The notes below the pieces were generated by a model, which saw only the letters and a list, made by a program, of their open reading frames with translations, was not told the DNA's origin and made no database searches. Made by a program: the position numbers and the translations under genes. From Entrophospora sp. SA101 (taxonomy: Eukaryota; Glomeromycota; Glomeromycetes; Entrophosporales; Entrophosporaceae), in NCBI GenBank assembly GCA_958430865.1, contig CAUDNR010001112.1, positions 139,723 to 203,722 of the forward strand: a DNA stretch of 64,000 nt, written 5' to 3'. Positions 47,718-58,650 of the stretch are shown one piece after another; the first letter of the stretch is position 1; every line of letters begins with the position of its first letter.

Positions 47718-47848
47718 AACACACAGCCTACCCGCTGGCTTATGGTTGATTCTATGGTTTGACACACAGCCTACCCACTGACTTACAGTCAAGGTTTCCT
47801 TTATTTATAAATGTGACACACAGCCTACCAGCTCACTTACGGTCAAAA
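47718..47848. repeat. Tandem repeat, three units of about 50-60 bp
   Basis: acacacagcctaccMgctNacttayggt occurs three times (about 47718, 47761, 47816) with variable spacing. It lies between coding blocks of the broken gene at 46692-49315, probably within an intron. Confidence 0.65.
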
Positions 47849-48808
47849 GTTAATAAAATAACTTTTATCCCTTTAGATAAAAGGGTCCCTAGGTTCTATA
47901 TGTGCAATTATATCCCAAAGGTGTCCCCTTGAGATGTATCTCAATAATTAGAATGTTGGTTATTTACTAAGTACGGCAAAGGTTTCCCCTTGGTGGTTTA
48001 TTTATTAATTAGAGATTATTATTTAGGGTAAAATATGTTATGTGTTTTATTAGCGATAATAATAATATTATTACAATGTGTTAGAAAAGATTAATTATTA
48101 GATCAATAATCAAAAGATTATTATGAACATGATGATTCTGACTTGGTCTAAAACCAAGTCCTTTTATACCTCTTGAGGCATTACAAATAACATGACTTTT
48201 ACTCTAGTTTGTCCAATAAACTATGCTTATTAATAAAATAAATATTTGGGTCAACTGAGCATTACAAATAATAATTAATAATTTAAAGTAAATATTTAGA
48301 TCAGCTGAACAAATTCTTGAAATATAATTATAGAAATATGAATATGAGTAATTGTGCGCAATGTGTGGCGCAGTATTTTCACAAAATATAACATTAAAAA
48401 TAAAAATAGAAATGATGTAATTTTTACGTGACTTCCGCAGTAATTTGGTGGGACCTCTCTATCGGTCCTTATTTTACTATCTCACAATACATTTTTTTTT
48501 TTTAAGTTCATAAAGCAAGATAATAAATTTTGTGCTGCCTCAAGGAAGTTAAATAAATCATCATTATCAAAGAAATTCATAGGGATTCCATAACATCCTT
48601 TTTTTTCTAAATATAAGTTTACAAATTCTAATAGATCGTCTGGCAGAGATATAATGTCAAAACCTTGATTTACTTCATCCCATAAGTTGAAAAATTGTAG
48701 TCGTTCAATTAGATCAGGATGTAAATTCATAACATCAATTATCCCAGATAATAGGGGATTATTATTGCTGATCATAAAAGACCCAATCGATTCAGAGATA
48801 ACTTTAAC

Positions 48809-48961
48809 CAGGGTTGGCAAATGTGCAGTCCATTGATGGTCTATTGGTGGTCCATTGGGTCCATTAGTGTAACACTTTGACCATATTTAGTATTTTATTA
48901 ATTGCAATGGACCAGTCCAAAATCCATCTTTCTCAATGGACTAGTCAATTTTCCAACCCTG
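48809..48961. mobile_element. hAT-type MITE, copy 2 (153 bp), perfect 8-bp TSD
   Basis: Ends CAGGGTTGGCAAA and TTTTCCAACCCTG; the octamer actttaac flanks both sides (48801-48808 and 48962-48969). It is the inverse orientation of the 47133-47277 copy and shares its TGGTCCATTG interior. It splits a minus-strand frame within a Val codon. Confidence 0.9.
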
Positions 48962-49315
48962 ACTTTAACCACCAATGGAATATTTTTTAATAACATAACT
49001 AAAAACAACAGAAAATAATAATAAGAATTATTATTGAGAATGTGTATAATTGAGAAAAAGCTTGTAAATTGTCTTACAGAATGAATAATTTCAATAGCTG
49101 ATTCCAATTTAGTCAGTGAAGAGTCAACATTTATCTTTTTTAAGCTTAACCAACCGAATTGCATCACATGTTTATTGACGAAAAAAATGAATTGTGTATA
49201 TTTGTTTAGGCGAGCCGCTTCATCACACAGGTGCCAAAACTTAGTTAAGTCTTTGTTATTTTCGTGATCTTTTTCAATCTTTTCAACCTTTTTTCCCTAA
49301 TAAAACAAATATATA

Positions 49316-50257
49316 TGTATAAGATTTCAAATTAATATTTTTCATCAATTAATTGTTTGTATTGCTAGCTTGCTATATGAATTCAGATTTAAGCAGTCTA
49401 TCAAATTGGATTTTACAATAAGAACTATTAAGGATGCCTGTGCTCTCCATAGAGTTGCCTTTCTAAACTATTCCAAAACTAGTCTAGAAGGGGTTTAATA
49501 GTGCCTAACTAGTTTCAAAAAGCAACTCTAGTATTCTAACAAGGGGATCTCAGACCTGTCTAAGGTTGTGGGCGAAACCTCTTAATGACTGTCGAAACTC
49601 TGTCAAAACTCTAATGAACAATTAATGTGTAACCTGTCAAAACTCTGATGATTGGCGAAAACCCCAAATGCGAAACTCTGCCAAAACTCTAATAAACAAT
49701 TAATGTGTAACCTGTCGAAACTCTGTCGATTGATTTCTGGAGGAGTTTCTCCCGCAACCTTAGACCTGTCTCAAACGAGTTGTTTATTTTACCAAGAAAT
49801 CTGTATTAAATTGATAGACTGCTTAGGTATGAAGATAATTTCATGATTTGTAATCGAATTTAAAATCCCCTCTAATTTCATCAAGAAAAGTTAAAAGGAA
49901 TAAAAAATTTCCTAGTATCCAAAGAAAATTATACTAATTTATTAACATTAATTCATAAATTAAAAACAAATGTAACTTGCCATTTGATCACTATATTTCT
50001 GATAAAGATAAAGCTGGATAGATCTGACGTACTGGAATTAGTTGATACAAGACATGTAGACCGAGTAAATCAAAGATTTAAATAAAGAGGATTTTTCCTT
50101 TCTTTTGTTCATATAATTCCAAAAATTATCACAATCCCTAACACTCTCCCTGCAAATGACATCTGTACTGTTGACATTTTCTTCAGAGAAAAGATTTATG
50201 TTTTAACTATTTAAAATGTATATTAAATAATTTAGTTATTTGAATAAATTTCCTTAC
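49316..50257. other. Gap between coding blocks, holds a MITE
   Basis: Probably intronic to, or upstream of, the gene at 46692-49315. It contains the 202-bp element 49561-49762 and otherwise AT-rich sequence with no clear exon. Confidence 0.4.
49561..49762. mobile_element. hAT-like MITE (202 bp), perfect 8-bp TSD
   Basis: The left end TAAGGTTG-t-GGG-c-GAAAC matches the inverse of the right end (GTTTC-t-CCC-g-CAACCTTA) with two mismatches. The octamer gacctgtc flanks both sides (49553-49560 and 49763-49770). The interior contains two imperfect direct copies of about 75 bp (gaaactctg-y-caaaactcta..aacaattaatgtgtaacctgtc). Non-coding; different family from the CAGGGTTGG elements. Confidence 0.85.
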
Positions 50258-50324
50258 CATCAATTTCTTTCAATCCTTTTTTCTTTTTACTCAATTTTTT
50301 CTTTTTATTACTGTCACTGGACAT
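50258..50324 (-). CDS. Lys-rich candidate first exon
   Basis: An ATG at 50324 opens MSSDSNKKKKLSKKKKGLKE-ID, ending at a good donor (G|GTAAGG, phase 1). The next coding block on this strand begins after TTATTAG near 49298 in phase 0, so a direct join puts a stop in frame; either a small exon is missing or this exon belongs to a dead gene. It may be the start of the gene at 46692-49315. Confidence 0.3.
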
Positions 50325-51949
50325 TTTTCTTTGATAATAATAATAATATCATAACAATAAAAAATCAACGCTAAAACAAAATTAATGATAATAAAGATTA
50401 TAAAGCAAACTTAAAAAATTAAAAAAAAAGTATATATATATTGATATATAAATAGTTTTTTTTTATTAAAAAGGAAAAAAATTTTTTAAGAGGAGAACAC
50501 ATGTCTTTAGACCATTTTTGGGATAAAATAATGTGGTCACGAACTTTATCAATAGGTGTAACATGATCATGAGAATGTTAATTGATTGTGAAATTCTACT
50601 TATTCTATATACTTTAGGATTTTAATTTATCATATACTAGTGTAAATACTTGTATAAATCAATTAAATTGTTAATTGTTACAGTATTCAATTTTCAGATT
50701 ATCATCATCACGATCATTATCATCAACAATTATACACAGTCAATCTTGATATAAGAGAACCCCTGGGATGACAAATTTCTTCACTATAGCACGATTTTCT
50801 TATAATTCTTATTAACATTAACAATATAAATTGTGCTACAGATAATATCTGTGTATGGGAAGAAGCATAATGGACATTTGATTTCATTGGCTAAATTTTG
50901 TGACGATCTCCCTTCCAGATATCACGCAACAATTAAATTTTATTGGCTTGAAAATCGTTACGCAAATTTGAAAAACAAAATATTAATATTAATATTAATA
51001 TCGGAGGGAATGATAAAAATAAAATGTTTATAAAAAAATTAATATAGTATTTCTTTATTGAATGTTTTTAATACATAGGCTTGGTTTTTCATTATACAAT
51101 CTAATATATTATTTGCCTTTAACTTTTTATTGACTTCATCAAATCAACATTTTACCTTTGATCATGAGGGTTATGCAGGAAATCTTGCTGATTTTTGGTG
51201 TTCTCATTCTGTATCAAAATTGTGGAAGAGAATGCATAGAATGGCTTATGAATTAGATTATCAGGGGCTGATTGATTCACTGAAGCAACTATTTTAGATT
51301 TTTTTATTAGTCAATTGGCATAAAATATTGCTTGTTAAATGAACTTTAATCTTTTATTTTGATTACAATAAAACTGAAATTATATCTATACTGAAATCCA
51401 TCAAGATGAAAAAAAATTTTTTTTCATATAAATTTACCCTCTATACTGAAATTTCATAAAAATGCCTATTATACTGTTTGTTCATTTTACAAGTGTTTTT
51501 TATATACTTAATTTACCTCATTACACTGAAATACATGTTGAATTTTTTGATATGATTGGTGTGAAAGAAAATGTAGAAACAAAGCACAAGATAACCAAAT
51601 TCAATCCACACTTACTAAGTGATTTTTAAAAAATCTGTTAACCTTTTATGTTGACAATTATTGATATTTTATAAATAATAAATTTAAACTTATCTATAAC
51701 AAAACTTGCAGGTTTTTCCTAATAAATTTAGTATATGCATATACATTATTAGTCAGAGGACATTATGTAACTTCAGGGGGGTCAAGCATCACCACTAATA
51801 AAATTTTTGCAATTAACATTGAATTTTATATGAAAAAAATCACTCCTGTATGCACCACAAAGTGATAAAAACTATATATATATGGATAAGTGTATATGAA
51901 AAGTAATAGTAATCATAATAGTTCTAATGAATATCAAAAGCAATTGATT
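50325..51949. other. Gene-poor stretch
   Basis: AT-rich. One coding-like relic at 50833-51033 (SLAKFCDDLPSRYHATIKFY) has no recognised domain. Nothing else. Confidence 0.35.
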
Positions 51950-53480
51950 TTTTAGAAAGAGGTTGTAAATGTAGTTGCTCTTTGAGAATTCCTAGGAAGA
52001 ATTTGCAGAATTAAGGGAATCCTTTCAAACTCTTTCTAAAGTAGAACAAGACATATTCTTAATGGCCCAACTTAAGGCAATGGATGGTGGATAGTAGGCA
52101 CCTTAAAAAAAAACCAGATCTAATAAAAGAACTTTCTACCACTGGGATCACAATACACTCCTTTGTCAAGAAACTTATCTCAATATGTTAGGAATTGGCA
52201 GAACTTATTTTGAGAATCTTAGAAATCATTTGATAAACAATGGTATTTTACCAAGAATTCATGGTAATATTAAAAGAATGCCTCAATGAAAAACCAAAAT
52301 GGTAATTGATAAAAATATTGCTAAAGTAGTAAAGAATTTTCTAGAGAATTATGCAGAAGTCCATGGCTTACCAAGTCCAGGAAGAAATATCATAGAATAA
52401 CTCAATCAGTTATATTTTTACCAGCTGAAATGAGTTATAAATCAGTACATAGAGATTTTCTTGCTGGTCTAGAAGAAGGTAATAATTTGAAATCCTTAAA
52501 ATATGATGCCTTCAGAAAATTATGACATCAATTGACACCAGAGATTCAAATTATGAGTCCCAGGACTGATCTGTGTGATACTTGTCAACATTTTAGAGAT
52601 GGTTTACATTATAGTACTTGCCAAGAGGAAGAAGCTAAAGATTTACTCAAAAGATTTAAAGAACATCTGTACAAGGCCAAAGTAGAAAGAAATTATTATA
52701 ATAAAAATACAAAATTAGCAGAAGAACAAAGGAAATTAGTTAATCAAATTATTCAAAGGATAAAACACAGTATCATAGTATTGATGCTACTGCTCATTAT
52801 AGTTATGATTGAGCCCAAAATGTTCATGTACCACATTTAGATCAACAAATAAGTAAAATTTAATACCTTAGTCCATGTAAAGTTCATTTATTTGGTATTC
52901 AAAATGAAGCAGTAAGGGAACAAATTAATTATGTTCTTAATGAAAATGAAATCATAGGAAAAGGTCCTAATGGTACACTTAGCATGATTTTTGATGAAAT
53001 TAAGAAACTGAATAAAGGTGAAAAGTATTTAAAAATTACTTGTGACAATGCTGGGGGACAAAATAAAAATAATGTAACAATTTGGTTCTATTTATATTTG
53101 GTAATTTGTGGTTATTATGAAAGTATTGAATTAAATTTCATGATTGCTGGGCACACTAAATTCAAATGTGATGGTAGTTTTGGTTTAATAAAAAAACTCT
53201 ACAGAAAAACAAGAGTAGATTGTCTGGATCATGTGGTTGATGTAGTAAAAAGATCTAGCCCAGCAGGATTAAATAAAGCTCAATGTTATGAAGGCGGAAA
53301 AGGATTTCAATATTTAGATATTAAAAGCTATTTTGGGAATTTATTTCAAGAAATCAACATTTTCTTTTTGAAGCATCTAATTTTGGTGTGGTCAAAGCTC
53401 AGGAAATTGCTAATGGTGTTGTGTCAAATGGCTGGTTCTGGGACAAAACTCGAATTTTCTGAGCCAAATTTTATATAGTT
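51950..53480 (+). pseudogene. DUF7869-like transposable-element protein, broken
   Basis: Coding blocks on the plus strand in changing frames: a Cys-rich start (ERGCKCSC near 51960), EEFAELRESFQTLSKVEQDI, YLNMLGIGRTYFENLRNHLI, NFLENYAEVHGLPSPGRN, then 52532-52840 with CDTCQHFRDGLHYSTC and a Lys/Glu-rich helix, then 52984-53478 with ITCDNAGGQNKNNVTIWFYL, LNFMIAGHTKFKCDGSFGLI and KKLYRKTRVDCLDHV. 'DN..GQNKN' plus 'PGHTKF.pD..FG..K..yR' is the signature of the DUF7869 domain of fungal and other eukaryotic mobile elements, thought to be DDE-like. At least three stops or frameshifts break it (for example near 52090, 52290, 52400 and 52525). Relatively young by its legibility. Confidence 0.65.
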
Positions 53481-54423
53481 TATAGCTACAAGGTCTCCCA
53501 GAAGCTTATTTCATAGTTTTCAATATCTTTTTTTCTGTATATCCACATGGACCTGTATGCATTGATTTAATATTACTCAGCTTTCCATTAAAAAGGGCTA
53601 TGCAAAGTGAATAGATATGAATGTAATGAATATCTATGAACTGAGCTAGTCTGGCATAGAAAGCCAAATAGCATAACAATTTACTATGTGAGATTTGGAC
53701 TAAAAACATTTTGGATTTATAATACAAAAAATACAACACAAATACAAACCAATCGTACTTTGAACTATGACACTAATCAATTTTTGGACTATATTAAAAA
53801 AAAATTTTTATTCGATTTGGCCTTTTTAGAACCTAAAAACCAAACCCTGAAAAAAATACAATGTGGGTAACAAAAAAGTGCAGCAGAACATACATTTTTT
53901 CCCTACTACAAATTAACAGGCACATCAAAGTTTCATTTGATAAATGAATTCTTTTGTTGGTTTTATCAATAAAATCACAATTAAATAATATGTAATAATG
54001 ATAATTTTTTACATTGCCCTATAAAAAATTTTGTCAGAAAATGTATGGTTTTTCGTGCACTTTGTATGAAATATTATTATTGCCGATTTCTCACATTTAT
54101 GGATTGATCGTAGGTTATCACATGACCTGATAAATTACTGAAAATCGCGTGATCGAAAAATTATTGAATTTTTGATCGAGAAATTTTTTCTCAAATTTGT
54201 AGTAAGTTGCGGGATTAGGTGCCTTGCACTATAAATAAAAAATTTATGCATATTAATATGCAATAAATCAATAATTATTATTATTATTTGTCAACCACAT
54301 CCAAATACAATACAATTTCTTAAATAGGAATAAACACACTGGTCTTGGGGAAATTCTTGCTCCCAGTAAAAAAAAAATGAATGAAGGTGTTTTTTCTTAC
54401 ACAGAAAATAACTATTTTAAAAA
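53481..54423. other. Intergenic, nothing recognised
   Basis: 3' flank of the DUF7869-like element and sequence up to the left border of duplication copy A'. No gene. Confidence 0.4.
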
Positions 54424-54569
54424 ACATTATATTATAAATACAAAATAATATTATATATTTATATGATAATTAATAATTAGTAAGAATAATAAATTTAAAA
54501 ATTTTCTAAAAAAAAAAAAAAGAAAAAAAAATTAGTTTAATTATCAAAAAATTTACAAAAAGAAAAAAA

Positions 54570-56958
54570 CTAACAACCTTTTCCATAAAAAAACCTTGTG
54601 CCACTACCAGCTACATCGCTCCATAAATTACATTTGTTATGTAAAACTTTATCAAGTGCTTTTGGTCCACAAAAAAATACACCGACATCAGTTTCAGGAT
54701 ATTTTGTTCTCATATTTGAAAGTATCTTATCCCAATTTGGCCTGCCAAAATGAGTTGGTGATTTGAGACCGGTGATGGTGTCCTTAAGAGTTCCATCATC
54801 ATTAGTATATATATTGCCAATTTCTGATTTACGTAATTGGCCAGTCAGGTATGTATGTATTTCTATAAATTGATCAATATCTTGTTCTTCTATTGCCATT
54901 AATAGTGATTGGAACCATTCAAACGCCTAGTGAATGAGTAGATTTGCAAGTTTGAGAGTTTGTGAATAGACGGACAGATGGAGAGGACAGAGTGAATATC
55001 AGTTATTTATTTTCTCATTATAAATTAAAAAATAATTTATATATATTATTATGTTACATACTGCATAGTCACGACTAACCCAGAAAAAATAAACTTTACG
55101 AAGCCGTGTAGATTTTGTTGGGTAAGTGACACGATACCTAAATGTAATATCAGTTTATTGATTAATTGATAGTGATAGAAAAACTTTATTTCAAAATTTA
55201 AAAAATAATTTCATACCAAATACTTTTCAAAATGCTAGCAAAAGGTGTAACACCAATACCAGCACCAACAAGAACAGCAACCTCAAATTTAAATACGTCT
55301 TCAGAAGCACTGCCAAAAGGTCCATCAACCATAATTCTGGGCAACACTTTTTGTAATCCTGGGTTATCCAATGAAATATCAACACCATCATAAATACTTT
55401 TTAAACGATCCTTGTTTTTTTCACGTAGTTTTGCTTCTTCTTTATAATCACAACCAAGTTTAGTTAACAATTTTCCAGTAAAGTCTCCCAAGACTCTAAC
55501 ATGTATTGAAATATAATCTTCTTCGGGTGCTGATGTTAATGTAAATGGATGCCATTCCCATAATGAAATTTCTGGACAACATATAAAGACATATTGGCCT
55601 GCTTTAGATACAATGCCATCTTTTCTCATTTGAATTTCAACAACTTTCGATGGATGCATTATAACTTTTGAAATAAAAGTTTTCCGTCTGGAACGTATTT
55701 CACGTAATATACGTTCACCGATGTAAACCAGACCAGATGCAATCCAATACTTCCAAAAACTTGCTATATCATCACAAAATGGTGGTCTGTCAGGTTTGAT
55801 CATACAAAAAGCACCATGAAAAGCCCAAACTCCAAAAAAAGGTATGAACAAATGATGAAAATACCAAAATGTATTAAAGTTTCGATTTCTAGCTTTTTTA
55901 CTTGAAGTGACTACCATTATCAATAAACATATAAGCATCACATAACCGGTTGCTCCAGGTCCCGTAGCAAAATTTAGTATGAGAAAATCGACTACACCAC
56001 CTTGACTTACAACAATTGCCAATCGATAAAAATTTACCCAATGTGCAACTGTGTGTACAATGGTGAAGAAGACAATTGAATATCCAATCAGTTTATGAAA
56101 TTGGATATTCTTATCAAATGGAATCACATTGTTTAATGGTGTTGCTCGAACTAATGAAATTAAATTTCTACAAACTGGAAATAAAATGAATGCCGCGTCC
56201 ACATGAAGAACCAGTGCTGATGATTTTGCTATTGTAAATGTTATTCCAAACTGACCTCTAGCCTCTGTTAAATTACCATCTAAATAATAACGAATGAATG
56301 CCATTGAAAATACCAATCCATGAATCATGAACCAAACTGCCGCAAATATTTTTCTATTACCTTTATTAATTATTTATTTATTGTGTTGAAGTTATTGAAT
56401 TAGATGAATTCGCCTTTTGGGTTGATAATAATAATAATAATAATAATAATAGCAATGTAATAAATTCAAACCTTCGTTTATCATCCAAGCTTGAAATATC
56501 TCAAATGCTGTAACAGGTTTCTTGGCAGCAAAATTACTTTCATTACCACTAATTTTATTAAATGTAGATTTTGAATTTGAGTTTGGCTGCATAAGAGTTT
56601 GTAAATGTTTGACAGAATCACCTCTGTCGAGTGGTTTTTTGATTGAGGTTTCTTTGATTAAATTTGGAGATTTTTTTGTGAATTGAATGGAAGCTTCTTC
56701 AAAACCAGCATCATTATTATTGTATTTACCAGTTGAATAATTGTTTACCACGCCATTATTATTGTATTTACCAGTTGAATAATTGTCTATCACATCATTA
56801 TTATTGTATTCACCAGTTGAATAATTGTCTATCACATCATGGTTATTATTAATATAGATATCATCATCGTCATTATATTGTTGGTATCTAGCATTAGCAG
56901 CAGTATTTGAATAATTTTGATTATATTGATTATATTGATTATATTGATTATAATTCAT
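54570..56958 (-). CDS. NADPH oxidase, copy 2
   Basis: Exons 56958-56472, 56360-55217, 55137-55062 and 54926-54570 on the minus strand give the same 687-aa protein as the gene at 8404-10792, including haem histidines, FAD/NADPH motifs, the Asn/Tyr-rich N-terminus and the RFFYGKGC end. The full 5' intergenic region is retained, but only 146 bp downstream of the stop are shared before the duplication border, so its 3' end may be processed differently. If real and not an assembly duplicate, it doubles the dose of a superoxide-producing enzyme. Confidence 0.9.
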
Positions 56959-57934
56959 TATGGTTTTTGTTACAATTTATTATTTATTATTTATTTATTG
57001 TTATGAAAATTTATAATTATAATCATTGGAAGAAACAAGATTACTAAAGAATTCGTAAAAAAAAAAAACTTTTTGGGACGAAAAATGTGTATTTATAACC
57101 TTTTGTTTATACATCGTGAATTTGAAACATAACATCTTCAGGAGTGATCCGCATTAAAAATGAAAAAAAGAGACCTTTCAGGCATTATAAATCACTAAAT
57201 TAGGACAATATTACTGATAATCATTGACGCATGAAAGCACAATTCAAAAATTCAAATGTTTACATATATGATAATGTCACAAAACTGATTAGTATTAGTG
57301 CGGCACCATTCTGTTCATTTTGTAATTATTAAATATTTATTATTTCGTCGCCAAGAAACTTTGCACGTTTATCAATGAAATCCACAAGCTCCCTTATTAA
57401 AAACCATTAAAACCTCTCCTTATGTAATACACATAAAGGATAGGGTTATAGTGCCCCTCAAAAAATGACAGCGCTTGAGAGAATCGCGCCTAGTTTTTTT
57501 TTTTTAGTGGTCGCGGCTATCCGCCCAGGGTTTGGGTGGGAACAAACTTGTCAAGTAATAGTAATGAATCCTTAACATCGAAAGCAAATTTCAAGAGACC
57601 ATTCTTTCGATTCCTAGATGATCATGTAACACTACAGTAGGACATACCCTAATTTCCACATCATCATTACCATTAATGATAAATGGATTCCTAATAACTA
57701 TTCATTCACAAGCGGGTTCATAAAATTTCGTCGAACCATTTTACGAATTTACCATGACGTGACACACCCAACATTCCATTAGCATTAATAATTCTAGCAT
57801 TAATATTAACCCTTTTTTGGGAATTTGATCGTCTAATTTAAAATAAGAATGAATGTGCTAATACATATTTATTTTTAAATGCTGTATATGTATATATATA
57901 TATAATTATTATTATATCGAGTTTTAATTAATAT

Positions 57935-58533
57935 CTATGAAGTAATTTTAATAGTTCCTTGCAAACAAGTTAAAACTGTCCCTGCCGGATCAATCACTAT
58001 ATTCATAAAAAAAAATTTTTTTTTATTATTTCCCAATTGTTATAATAATCAATCAATCATTTATTTAAAGCAAGTAATTTAGTTGGTTTACCTTTTACAC
58101 GAGTAAAAATTGAGGGCATACTACTAAGTTTGTTGTCATTTGGTATAGCTTGAGTGATTGTAAAATCGAAGTCACCAGCTGCTATTGGACAAGTTAAAGT
58201 GGGTGTGTATTTGACGACGTTACTACAAAAATCTTCTGTTTTTTCTAAAACAGTAACTCCAAATACGGTTGCTACAATATTAACAGTTGTTCCATCACTA
58301 ATTCCGACTGTGCTTTTTCCAGCTAAATTCATAGTGAGATCTTGTCCAATCTTAATCGGATCTGGAGAATATGAAAAATCAGCAATAGTTATTGGTGTGT
58401 TTTCTTGACATAGTTCAAATCCATTATTAATCGCTCTTTTTTCAACCGATATTGATGATGCTGGTATTACACTGGCCGTAGTAAGTTGAGTTATTAATAC
58501 TAATAATATGGTAAAGATTATGAATTGTTTCAT
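57935..58533 (-). CDS. Secreted ML-domain lipid-binding protein, copy 2
   Basis: Exons 58533-58092 and 57996-57935 (minus) encode the same 167-aa secreted protein as 11769-12367. Only 121 bp upstream of the ATG are shared with copy 1; beyond 58654 the upstream DNA is inverted block B. The promoter is therefore largely replaced, and this copy may be silent or differently expressed (inference). Confidence 0.82.
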
Positions 58534-58650
58534 TTTAAAAATTAAAAAATTATTTTCGAAGGCCAAGTTTTTACTTAAAGGGAATTTATTTTTTAAAAAA
58601 CTCACAGTGGGTGGGCAAGTGAACGAACATATTTTATTTATATAAAATTC

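Larger units (their letters stand above)
46692..49315 (-). pseudogene. Multi-exon gene broken by two MITEs, possible nuclease-like family
   Basis: Minus-strand coding blocks in order: about 49300-48970 (FWHLCDEAARLNKYTQFIFF, then SLTKLESAIEIIHS and LLKNIPLVVKV); 48808-48482 (VISESIGSFMISNNNPLLSG to DNDDLFNFLEAAQNLLSCF); 47692-47567 (ETRIARSQYKTHENILEATW to LYRLSYQW), a GTGAGT...ATAG intron, then SMATKEQNRSLSRPSRKPDI; about 47380-47037 (EILYGPREKGPVTVDHICSN, LKLLKFSKDSFDKIINHG); and an ATG-containing block 46964-46692 (MLEILIVDRKYFPLHRVRRL to IPTYNSD). RKPD..E plus 'KFSKDS' resembles a lineage-specific Glomeromycete family that may be PD-(D/E)XK-like (inference). Two MITEs (48809-48961, 47133-47277) and a frameshift in a T run near 47390 break it. 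Confidence 0.5.
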
